Below, piece by piece: positions 7,477 through 15,268 of a stretch of 64,000 nucleotides of DNA. Origin of the DNA: Phycisphaerales bacterium (GTDB lineage Bacteria; Planctomycetota; Phycisphaerae; UBA1845); assembly GCA_020639095.1 (NCBI GenBank), contig JACKHH010000011.1, positions 41,003-105,002 on the forward strand. The letters run 5' to 3'. The notes beneath the pieces are model-generated. The model was not told the DNA's origin. It did not search any database and worked only from the letters and a program-made list of their open reading frames with translations. Made by a program: the position numbers and the translations under genes. Within the stretch, counting starts at the first letter, position 1, and the number at the start of each line of letters is the position of its first letter.

Positions 7477-9114
7477 ATGGACTTTGACAACACTATCGTC
7501 TCGATCGCGCTGCTCGCTGGGCAGGACTTTCCCTATGACGCCTCTGCATTCGCGGCCATGGTGACCGCGGCTGCTCATCAGGATCATCCGAACACGGAGC
7601 TGATTCTGGTTGGCGACAATGGTGCGTCCGTCACGGACAACATTCCCGCCCCGCTGCGTGAAGCTGCGCATGTTCGGTTGATCAGCGGAAACTTTCCCAA
7701 TCGCGCAGCACGCTACGCGGCAGCCCTGGAGCAGGCACGCGGCGAGTATCTCCTGGTGATCGACAACGCCCGGGTACCGGTGGTGCTGCGGCATTCCGCG
7801 GTGCGCACGATGCTGATGGCTGCGACGCGGCACGAGCGTCCCGGCGTGGTTTATTCGGATTACGAACGGGCGACGGCTGATGGCAAGACGAGCGACGTAC
7901 ACCTGCTCGATTGGCACGAGGGCCGGTTGCGCGATGCGTGGGACATGGGCCGGGCGCTGCTGTACGACGTTGAGACGCTGCGTGAAGTTGGCGGATTCGA
8001 CACCTCGTACCAAGCTGCGGACCTTTACGATGTGCGGCTCCGCGTGACCGAACGCCGACCGGCGGCCCATATCGCCAACCGCTATGCCGGTTCGCTCTAT
8101 GCGGTGATGGAGTCAGCCACCGCGCACAACGTCTTCGACTATCTGATGGCCGATCGCAGCGCTCAGGAGGAGGCGGAAGCCTGCCTCACCGAGCACCTCA
8201 AGCGTATCGGTGCGTATCTCGCGCCCGGCGCGCACGCGAAGTCTGTGAACGCCCCGTCCGGCAACGGCCAAGTGGATGCCACGCGCGATCTCGTCGCGAG
8301 CATCGTGATCCCGGTGAACAACCGGCCCCAGTTCATCGGCCGGGCCATTGCGAGCGTGCAGGCGCAGACCGTGCAGGACGTCGAGATCGTCATCGTGGTC
8401 AATGGCGGCCCGTCCGACCCAACGATTCCCGAAGTGCGTCGCTACCTTGCGGGCGGTGACTGCTATAAACCCGACGCGCCTGCCGTCCGGCTGATCACGG
8501 TTGACGTGAACAACCTCGGACTGTGTTTGAACACGGGCATTGCGTCGGCGCGCGGGCGCTACTACGTCCAGCTCGACTCCGACGACCGACTCAAGCCCGA
8601 TGCTGTCGAGAAGCTGCTCGCGGTTTTCGAAAGCGACCCCACGATCGGCATGGTGATCGGTTCGTACGAGGTCTGGAACCTCAACGAGAAGACCGGCGAC
8701 CTGAATCGCGACGAGAGCGTGCCCGTCGTCACGCACGACGAGTGGACCGAAGACAATGGCCGCAACAACCTGCTGCGCATCGGCGGTGCGGGCGCCCCGC
8801 GTTCGGCGCACGTCGGTGTGATTCGCGATTGCGGTTGGTTTGGCGTGAACGACACCGCATGGTGTCGCAACTACGGCGAGGACTACGACCTCGTGCTCCG
8901 CATCAGCGAACGCTACACCATAGGCCGGGTCTGGGACCCGATCTACGAGGTCATTCGCCACAGCGGCGGCACCGACCACAGCATCGACCAAGCCACGGTG
9001 GATCGCAACGACAACGCCAAGGATCAAATGCGCCTTGAAGCCCTGCGCCGTCGCCGTACGCTGAACGCGTGTGGCGGTGTTACGACCAAGCAGACTGCCG
9101 AAGCGGCGCGCTGA
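7477..9114 (+). CDS. glycosyltransferase with two tandem family-2-like domains
   Basis: 545 residues. The first half (about residues 5-205) has the layout of a GT-A fold (IVSIALLAG..., ARGEYLLVIDNARVP) with IDNA where the metal-binding DxD would be, so it may be catalytically weak. A linker around residues 230-265 leads to a canonical second domain: VASIVIPVNNRPQFIGRAIASV, EIVIVVNGG, NTGIASARGRYYVQLDSDDRL (DSDD metal site near residue 368) and the late GEDYDLVLRISE motif. Likely role: transfer of a sugar from a nucleotide sugar to a glycan or protein. It is followed at 9157 by a sugar-kinase-like gene on the same strand. Confidence 0.85.
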   Translation: MDFDNTIVSIALLAGQDFPYDASAFAAMVTAAAHQDHPNTELILVGDNGASVTDNIPAPLREAAHVRLISGNFPNRAARYAAALEQARGEYLLVIDNARVPVVLRHSAVRTMLMAATRHERPGVVYSDYERATADGKTSDVHLLDWHEGRLRDAWDMGRALLYDVETLREVGGFDTSYQAADLYDVRLRVTERRPAAHIANRYAGSLYAVMESATAHNVFDYLMADRSAQEEAEACLTEHLKRIGAYLAPGAHAKSVNAPSGNGQVDATRDLVASIVIPVNNRPQFIGRAIASVQAQTVQDVEIVIVVNGGPSDPTIPEVRRYLAGGDCYKPDAPAVRLITVDVNNLGLCLNTGIASARGRYYVQLDSDDRLKPDAVEKLLAVFESDPTIGMVIGSYEVWNLNEKTGDLNRDESVPVVTHDEWTEDNGRNNLLRIGGAGAPRSAHVGVIRDCGWFGVNDTAWCRNYGEDYDLVLRISERYTIGRVWDPIYEVIRHSGGTDHSIDQATVDRNDNAKDQMRLEALRRRRTLNACGGVTTKQTAEAAR

Positions 9115-9156
9115 ATCCGACCGGCGGACCATCCCATATCCCCCATGAGGTTTTCC

Positions 9157-10317
9157 ATGATCGACCTTAGCGGCTGCGTGCTCATCGGCGTGGACGGTGG
9201 CGCGACCGAGGTGAAGGCGCACGAAGTGGGCGTTGACCGCCCGACGAACCCGCAGCGTTTCGAGCTGCGCAGCGCGCATGCGTCGCGCGTGTACCGTACG
9301 CATGACGATTTCGCACCCAAACCCGTCGCCGAGCAACTTGCGGAACGCGACAACCCGGTGCTATCCGATGGGGAAATCTCGCAGGGCGCGGAGTGGATCG
9401 AGTCCGCAGCCGCCGCCATTGCGGAAACCGCGGTCAGCGCGGGCAAGCATCGTCTGGTCGTGGGCATGGGCATGCCGGGACTCAAGACTGCCGACGGGCG
9501 CGGCATCGCGGTGATCAACAACGGCCCGCGCATGCCAAAGTTCTTCGCGCAGCTTGAGGCGTTGCTCGTGGGTCGCGGACTCGAGCTGGCCGCTCCGCTC
9601 GCGCGCTTGGGCAGCGACGCGGACTATTGCGGGCTTGGTGAGCAATGGGCAGCCGATGGCACCTTTCGCGACGTGGAGAACGCCTACTACGTTGGCGGCG
9701 GCACCGGTGTTGCCGACGCGATGAAGCTGCACGGCGCGTTGGTAACGTTCGACGCAGCCCGCGAGTGGATGCAGAAGTCGTGGCAGATGTCGAGCACGCA
9801 GGGGCCGACGTTTGAGCAGATCGTATCCGCAAAGAGCATGAACCGAGGGTATCGCGAGTCGATCGGGCAACCTGACAGCCATAGCTTTCCAGAATCCGAC
9901 GCACTGACCGGCAGTCCGGAGGCGATCACCTGGCTCGCGAAAGTTGCGGACGCGCTTGCGGAGTTGATCGTCGAGCGGATCGATACCGTGAAGAACGGGC
10001 GACGCGCGATTCCCGAACGCGGCGAGGCGTATGCGAAGCTGTCGGCTGACCATCCCTATCGGGGGACGCTGCTCGATCGCGTGGTCATCGGCCAGCGCGT
10101 TGGTCACATCTACGCGGACGCGAAGTATCGCGCGGTGTTCGGCGCGAAGGTGGATGCGTGCATCGTTGAACGCATCACCGCGCTGGATGACGACGCGCTC
10201 GCGGCGCATTGCGTTGCGTTCGGTGCGCTCAAGCGTGGATTCGTGCGCGGTTCGTCGCTGCGCGCTGCACCCGCGCTGGGAGCAGCCGTTGCGGCTGTGC
10301 AAGCACTCGCATCGTAG
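9157..10317 (+). CDS. ASKHA-fold sugar kinase-like protein (N-acetylglucosamine kinase/ROK type)
   Basis: 386 residues from the ATG at 9157, preferred over 9145 because GAGG lies six bases before it. The N-terminal GVDGGATEVKAHEV is a phosphate-1 loop, VVGMGMPGLKTADG and YYVGGGTGVADAMKL match the adenosine and second phosphate loops of the actin/hexokinase superfamily. The length and order fit sugar kinases such as N-acetylglucosamine kinases rather than chaperones. It lies 42 bases after the glycosyltransferase and probably belongs to one unit with it and the upstream symporter. The sugar is not determinable. Confidence 0.75.
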   Translation: MIDLSGCVLIGVDGGATEVKAHEVGVDRPTNPQRFELRSAHASRVYRTHDDFAPKPVAEQLAERDNPVLSDGEISQGAEWIESAAAAIAETAVSAGKHRLVVGMGMPGLKTADGRGIAVINNGPRMPKFFAQLEALLVGRGLELAAPLARLGSDADYCGLGEQWAADGTFRDVENAYYVGGGTGVADAMKLHGALVTFDAAREWMQKSWQMSSTQGPTFEQIVSAKSMNRGYRESIGQPDSHSFPESDALTGSPEAITWLAKVADALAELIVERIDTVKNGRRAIPERGEAYAKLSADHPYRGTLLDRVVIGQRVGHIYADAKYRAVFGAKVDACIVERITALDDDALAAHCVAFGALKRGFVRGSSLRAAPALGAAVAAVQALAS

Positions 10318-10347
10318 CACCCTGCAATTCACTGGAAACCGTTGGGT

Positions 10348-10424
10348 GTGCCACTGCTCTTGAGCAGTGCGCAACGATGGTGAGCGTGATCGGACGCAAC
10401 ACCACTGCTCAAGAGCAGTGGCAC
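10348..10424. repeat. palindromic doublet, CACTGCTCTTGAGCAGTG family (copy 1)
   Basis: Two 18-base palindromes, CACTGCTCTTGAGCAGTG at about 10352-10369 and its inverted form at 10404-10421, bracket a roughly 34-base spacer. The outer ends are GTGC and GCAC, so the whole unit is an inverted repeat. Other copies are at 17286, 29820 and 54547. The rest of 10318-10667 holds no gene. Confidence 0.85.
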
Positions 10425-10667
10425 GCGACGCTTTGATCTTCTTCCGTTGCATCCCGAAGCGCATCAACGCTTGTAGCACGTCCGAGTAGAACAAACCTTT
10501 CCGCGAAATAGACACACTTCGGAATCATCTCCGCATGTTTGCGTGGCGTCATTTCGTTGACGTCGCGAAAGCGACCCGGATATACTCGACGGCACACCGG
10601 GGAAGGGCAATGCGTCCAACGCAAAGGGAATCGGACGCACCCTCTGCAACTCCGCGTTGATCAAGAC

Positions 10668-12407
10668 ATGATGAACAAGCGAAGCACTTGGATTGCCGGG
10701 GCTCCAATCGTACTTCTCGCGCTGGCTGTCTGCTCAATCGCTCGAGCCGCCGGTCCGGCGCACGCGCTGGTGAAGTTCGCGGGCACCCGCGCTGAGCAGC
10801 GCAACGGCGTCGAACAGATCCACGAACTGCGCGACGCGCTCGCCGCGCTCGGGTTCGAGACGGATCGCTGCGGCATCGATATCGCGGACGGGGCGATCGG
10901 CGTGGACGTTTTCGACGATGCCGATCGCGAACGCCTGCGGTCGGCGGGTCTGGACATTATCCACGAAGACCTCGAGTCCGACTCGTCATTCGCACTGCGA
11001 ACAGCTCCGCAATACTACGAACCGAGTGAAATTGCCGCGCTGCTTGCACAAGCGGCTGCCGACCACCCCGCCATCACGCATCTCTTTTCGGTGGGCACGA
11101 CGCACGAGGGCCGGACCATCTGGGGCCTTGAGATTTCCAACAATCCCGGCGTGCCCGAGGACGAGCCCGCGATCCAGTTCAACGGCCAGCATCATTCCCG
11201 CGAGGTGGCCACCTGCCACGTCGTCATGGATGTGGTCGAGCAGCTTACGAACAACTACGGCACCGATCCCGACATCACGAATTGGGTGAACAATTACAAA
11301 ACCGTCTGCGTGCCGATGGTGAATCCCGACGGCGTGCAGTACGTGTTCGACGGCCACTCATCGTGGCGGAAAAACCGCATGCCGTACTCCTGCTTCGGCG
11401 TCGATCTCAATCGCAACTACCCCTACCTTTGGGGGCCGGGTTGTGGTTCGAGCGGTACGTGTACGTCCGACACCTACCGCGGGCCATCGGCTGCCTCGGA
11501 GGATGAAACGCAGGCGATGATCGCGCTCGTCGACCAGTACCATTTCGTGATGGCCACGTCGTATCACTCGTACGGGCAGTTCATCGATTACCCGTACGCG
11601 TGCGCAACCGGCGCTCCGGCAACGCTGATGCCCGAGCATGCCGTGATCCACGAGATGATGAACGGGATGGCTGACGCGATCGATAGCGTCGACAGCACGC
11701 CGCGTTACGACGTGAACTCACCGGTACCTGCCGGTGGCGTCAACGGCGACGACACCAGTTTCTACTACGCTCACAAGGGCGTGTATGCGTTCATCGTTGA
11801 GGTGGGCACGTCATTTGAGCCCAGCTTCAGTCTTGTATCCGGCATCGTCGCGCGCAATCGCGCAGGTTGGAAATACCTCTATTCGCGCCTCGGCGGCGCG
11901 CGTATCGACGTACACGTGACCGATGAGTGCGGCGGCACACCGCTTGAAGCCACCGTGACACTTCGCGATTACCTCTACGACACCGGCGAACTCGATCGCG
12001 TCACCTTCATGCCCTTCGGCCGGTGGACGTTCGTCACCCCGCCGAACGACAGCTACACGGTTCGCGCAACGGCGCCCGGCTATCAAACTGCGAACGTGGT
12101 CGTAAGTGTCGGCACCTCACCGGTAGCGCTCGACATCGTGCTGGCAGCCACCAACCCACCACCAGCCATCTTCGGTGACACCGATTGCGACGGCGATGTC
12201 GACCATGCTGACTTCATGCGCTTCGAGGAATGTTTCAGCGGGCCCGCAAGATCCCCCACCGGCGACTGCACCAAGGTCGATATCGACAGCAACAACTGCA
12301 TCGCACCTCGTAGACTTCGAAGCCTTCCAAGCCGCGTTCAGCGGATAGTAGGGTCCGGCAGCAACCCGCAAGACACGCGCGCGACCCCATTCAACAGCAC
12401 CGCATAG
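10668..12407 (+). CDS. secreted zinc carboxypeptidase (M14) with frameshifted C-terminal dockerin-like repeat
   Basis: The frame from the ATG at 10668 begins with a signal peptide (TWIAGAPIVLLALAVCSIARA). The M14 domain has the zinc motif HHSRE (HxxE), substrate residues in SSWRKNRMP and FGVDLNRNYPY, third zinc ligand in SYHSYGQ and catalytic Glu in FIVEVG. A carboxypeptidase-regulatory-like beta domain follows (about residues 425-500), then a dockerin-like repeat (DTDCDGDVDHADFMRFEECF). The second repeat is broken: an extra base, most simply C at 12304, shifts the frame after NNCI. Removing it gives DLVDFEAFQAAFSG and a stop at 12346-12348. The annotated end at 12407 is therefore probably not the ancestral one. 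Confidence 0.88.
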   Translation: MMNKRSTWIAGAPIVLLALAVCSIARAAGPAHALVKFAGTRAEQRNGVEQIHELRDALAALGFETDRCGIDIADGAIGVDVFDDADRERLRSAGLDIIHEDLESDSSFALRTAPQYYEPSEIAALLAQAAADHPAITHLFSVGTTHEGRTIWGLEISNNPGVPEDEPAIQFNGQHHSREVATCHVVMDVVEQLTNNYGTDPDITNWVNNYKTVCVPMVNPDGVQYVFDGHSSWRKNRMPYSCFGVDLNRNYPYLWGPGCGSSGTCTSDTYRGPSAASEDETQAMIALVDQYHFVMATSYHSYGQFIDYPYACATGAPATLMPEHAVIHEMMNGMADAIDSVDSTPRYDVNSPVPAGGVNGDDTSFYYAHKGVYAFIVEVGTSFEPSFSLVSGIVARNRAGWKYLYSRLGGARIDVHVTDECGGTPLEATVTLRDYLYDTGELDRVTFMPFGRWTFVTPPNDSYTVRATAPGYQTANVVVSVGTSPVALDIVLAATNPPPAIFGDTDCDGDVDHADFMRFEECFSGPARSPTGDCTKVDIDSNNCIAPRRLRSLPSRVQRIVGSGSNPQDTRATPFNSTA

Positions 12408-12422
12408 GGCAAGGACGAAATC

Positions 12423-12589
12423 GGCCCTGAAAGGGCCAAAGATCTAGCCAGTGTGAAACCCTGGTACCGTGGCGTTGGGAAATTCGCAAGACCTGAAAGG
12501 CGACACAAGGCGAGAAAGCACATCGTCCACCAAATGTCGCCCTTGCAGGGCTCGACATACGCGCACGCCAATTTACCAGGGGTTGCACC
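12423..12589. repeat. left part of a host palindromic repeat split by the insertion sequence
   Basis: GGCCCTGAAAGGGCC at 12423-12437 is the exact inverted copy of GGCCCTTTCAGGGCC at 14189-14203 on the other side of the insertion sequence. The similar text CCAGGGGTTGCACCC (12576-12590) is mirrored as GGGCTTCGCCCTGGG (14163-14177). A related stretch occurs at 58960-59070. No gene is seen here. Confidence 0.55.
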
Positions 12590-14163
12590 CTCGTTGTTCT
12601 ACACAAGTTTTGGTTGGTCTGTGCTTCCTGGGCCGAAGGTTCGCCAGCATAGTGCGAAGTCGTGGGTGCGTTGCAATCCGATCCACACGGTCTGCGGTCC
12701 AGGTGGATGCCCGCGTTTGCGCGGCACGTAGCCGCCCAGTTGAGCAACCATGCGAATCATGACGTCGAGCGTCGGCGGCTGCGTCGGCAGTTCGGCACGC
12801 CGGATCACCGTCCAAACGGATTTCCACTCCGCGGGATCGAACACGGCTTCGCAATTCAGGCTCGGATTCGCCCGACCCAAGCGACACACGTACAACGTTC
12901 GCCAAGCGACAATCAAGTAGACCGCCACACACGACAACAGCCGATCGATGTGCTCGAATCGGCGCTCTTCCACGCGGCAACCCGACTTCAACACCCGGAA
13001 GAACAACTCGATCATCCAACGCGCACAATAATATTGGATGATTCGACGCACCGCGTCCGCGCGATCCACGGGCAGGCTGGTGAGCAAGATCCATTCCACC
13101 GGCTCGTCGTTTGCCGGTGGATCGATCTCACGCACCAGAACAACGTTGATCGAGACCTCCGGCAAGCGACGATCGCCACGCCAAGGCGGACGCAGCGCAA
13201 CCCGGGCTGCACGCACAGCCACCTTGGCCTCGCGAGACTGTCGCGGCTGCCGGCGCCCGCGCGTCTCGCAGGCGATCTTGGCTTTGCGCCCACGGACATG
13301 AATACAATGCGTGAACAACACCGGCTGATTCAGCAGATGCTCGCGAATGTGTTTCTCGCTATTTTCCAAGCCCTTTTGCGATTGCAGCGCACGATTCTGA
13401 CAAGCCCGGACGATCCAATCCACCGGCCGCGGCTCCGCCGATCCTTCCGCCAAGACTTCGTAGATGTCCGATTCGCTGTCGGCCACGCAGATCAGTTGCG
13501 CCGACGGCGCGTGCTGTGCTTCCTGCGCCGCACAACGCAGCATTTCCACCCAGCGATGGCTCTCCTTGTCCTCGATGGGCATGCTGGCGCGCTCACTGCG
13601 TGTCAGCGACGCGCAGTGTATGCCGTCCGCGCGCGCCCAAGCCACTCCACTGATTGTGCCCAGCGGCGTACCATCCGGCGCGAAGGCGTGCATCACGTGC
13701 AGCAACGCTCCGTGCCGCGCCTGGCCATCCAAGGGGCCCGCACCCACCACCTGCTGCTCAGGCCGAGTGACATCGACTTCGGTCGTGTCTTGAACCAGCA
13801 GGATCACTGGGTGAGCGGCAATACGCCGGCGCGTGGCGTCACTGTGCGCCCGGAGAATCTGCTCGAACGTCGCCTTCTCATTGTCAAACAGGCGATAAGC
13901 CGCCGTCATCTCCGCATGACCACCACAAGCCGTCGGAATACTCGCCGCCGGCTGATCCGCCAACTGCGAAAGCACCTCAACCAGACGGGCATTCAGACGC
14001 CGGTCATTGAGATGCACCGTCTCCATCTCGTGCACAACCCACGATGCCGGCATCGGAGTCCTCCTTGACTCGGTCCGCCGAAAAAACACCCCGATCCTTC
14101 AAAACGAATCCCATCATAACCGAACCCAACACTCCTAACCCCTGAAATGTGTAGAACAACAAG
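12590..14163 (-). mobile_element. IS4-family (Tn5/IS50-like) insertion sequence
   Basis: Imperfect 19-base terminal repeats: CTCGTTGTTCTACACAAGT at 12590-12608 and, inverted, CTTGTTGTTCTACACATTT at 14163-14145, sharing 13 central bases exactly. They look like the Tn5/IS50 outer and mosaic ends. The element is about 1.57 kb and carries one transposase whose stop codon lies inside the left end. The nine bases on either side (GGTTGCACC and GGCTTCGCC) agree at six positions, so a target duplication is doubtful because they belong to a palindromic host repeat. Confidence 0.75.
12599..14053 (-). CDS. IS4-family transposase
   Basis: 484 residues from the ATG at 14053, chosen because AGGAGG lies five bases upstream; the longer GTG start at 14089 is unneeded. 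The N-terminal region (LNARLVEVLSQLADQPAASIP, TAAYRLFDNEKATFEQIL) is the Tn5-type DNA-binding and dimer domain. The catalytic triad is visible as VQDTTEVD (first Asp), VADSESD (second Asp) and ARWMIELFFRVLKSG (the YREK-like Glu region). The length matches Tn5-like transposases (about 470-480). The gene is intact, so the element may be active. It fills the insertion sequence almost end to end. Confidence 0.92.
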   Translation of the reverse strand: MPASWVVHEMETVHLNDRRLNARLVEVLSQLADQPAASIPTACGGHAEMTAAYRLFDNEKATFEQILRAHSDATRRRIAAHPVILLVQDTTEVDVTRPEQQVVGAGPLDGQARHGALLHVMHAFAPDGTPLGTISGVAWARADGIHCASLTRSERASMPIEDKESHRWVEMLRCAAQEAQHAPSAQLICVADSESDIYEVLAEGSAEPRPVDWIVRACQNRALQSQKGLENSEKHIREHLLNQPVLFTHCIHVRGRKAKIACETRGRRQPRQSREAKVAVRAARVALRPPWRGDRRLPEVSINVVLVREIDPPANDEPVEWILLTSLPVDRADAVRRIIQYYCARWMIELFFRVLKSGCRVEERRFEHIDRLLSCVAVYLIVAWRTLYVCRLGRANPSLNCEAVFDPAEWKSVWTVIRRAELPTQPPTLDVMIRMVAQLGGYVPRKRGHPPGPQTVWIGLQRTHDFALCWRTFGPGSTDQPKLV

Positions 14164-14227
14164 GGCTTCGCCCTGGGCTGGCTTAGTTGGCCCTTTCAGG
14201 GCCGCAAACTGCGCGTTGCAGTTCAAA

Positions 14228-15268
14228 TCAAACTTCATCTGGATACGGCAAGTCCGTTTCACGACTGGTCGTCAATTCGAGGATTTCCGCGCAGACCCTC
14301 ATTACGTCGTTAAGAGACGTCCAACAATACGAGAGAGCATCCAGTTGCCCGGGACTGCAATCTCCCTGCTCGCGCCCTTCATTCATCGTATGTGTCAGGT
14401 AGAATGAGAGGCCCATACCAGTATTCGGCAGGCGAAACCACTCCGCATGGGGGCGTGTGCCACCGCTCGGTGAATGATGGACGACGCATCCTCGGCAATC
14501 CCTACAAGCTTCTGTGCGTTTCTTGGCACGGTCTAGGAGCGAGATGATTCGATCATCTCGTACACGCATGTTTTTGATAAGGAATTCCCATCCCCATTTC
14601 CTGGGCAATTCTTGGTTTACGCCGAATCTCTGAAGCACAGGAAAGCGCAATCGATCCAGAATCCTGCATAGTGCGATTAGCACCTCGTCGACTGCGAAGC
14701 CTATCCACGTCGCTCCGAAGACCAAACCGGTGCTATTATGGCTTTTCTGCATCGGACCGAACGCATCTCGAAGACCCCAAGCATATGCAGAGACGACTCG
14801 CAGGAATGCAATCTTTACGTGTTCAAAGTAATAGGCGAAGTCCATCAATGCATGAACGTTGTAAATGGACTGCGTAACGAACTTGGTCACACATAAAGGG
14901 TCCGCCAATGTCAGTTCCGGATCGTTGGAATCAGGCAAGATCCAAGAGTCCAGACCTGCACCAGTGCGCGTCGTAAACACAGCAATTGGTCGGAGTCCGG
15001 CATCACGATACATCCTGATCGGAGAAGTTGTTGTACTTTCGTTCTGCGTAGCGAAATGCCACGCACCATTCGCATTTCGCATGAAGTCTATCCCGCGCTC
15101 ACATACTACTCGGATGATCGTGCCACGCGGTTCACAACGACTCGCTTCCGCAAGGTTTCGCACATAGGTTGCCTCTCGTGCGTCAGGTGCACTGAAACGA
15201 TCCATACGTGCTACGCCCACGGTTGTCGCGCTGGTTCCCTTCCGTTTTTGTCCATGGTTCTCCATCAT
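14228..15268 (-). CDS. unknown protein coupled to the truncated uvrA
   Basis: 346 residues with no motif I recognise. The protein is mostly soluble; a CRDCRGC cluster lies near residue 258. Its ATG overlaps the uvrA stop (ATGATG over TGA at 15265-15267), so it is translationally coupled. Base composition is visibly lower in GC than uvrA, suggesting separate origin. It sits between the insertion sequence and the place where the second half of uvrA should be. It could have replaced that half by recombination. Coding status is supported by length, the overlap and lack of a better frame. Confidence 0.6.
   Translation of the reverse strand: MMENHGQKRKGTSATTVGVARMDRFSAPDAREATYVRNLAEASRCEPRGTIIRVVCERGIDFMRNANGAWHFATQNESTTTSPIRMYRDAGLRPIAVFTTRTGAGLDSWILPDSNDPELTLADPLCVTKFVTQSIYNVHALMDFAYYFEHVKIAFLRVVSAYAWGLRDAFGPMQKSHNSTGLVFGATWIGFAVDEVLIALCRILDRLRFPVLQRFGVNQELPRKWGWEFLIKNMRVRDDRIISLLDRAKKRTEACRDCRGCVVHHSPSGGTRPHAEWFRLPNTGMGLSFYLTHTMNEGREQGDCSPGQLDALSYCWTSLNDVMRVCAEILELTTSRETDLPYPDEV

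Noticed and set aside
8113..9336. A 407-codon minus-strand frame opposite the glycosyltransferase
   Set aside because: His/Arg/Val-rich shadow; the plus-strand protein has the DSDD site and other family motifs.
12662..14068. A 468-codon plus-strand frame opposite the transposase
   Set aside because: It has no recognisable domain and is rich in Arg/His as expected of a shadow; the minus-strand transposase has a full catalytic triad and a good ribosome binding site.
12581..14172. Nine-base target duplication of the insertion sequence
   Set aside because: Flanks GGTTGCACC and GGCTTCGCC agree at only six positions and belong to a palindromic host repeat, so similarity is expected by itself.
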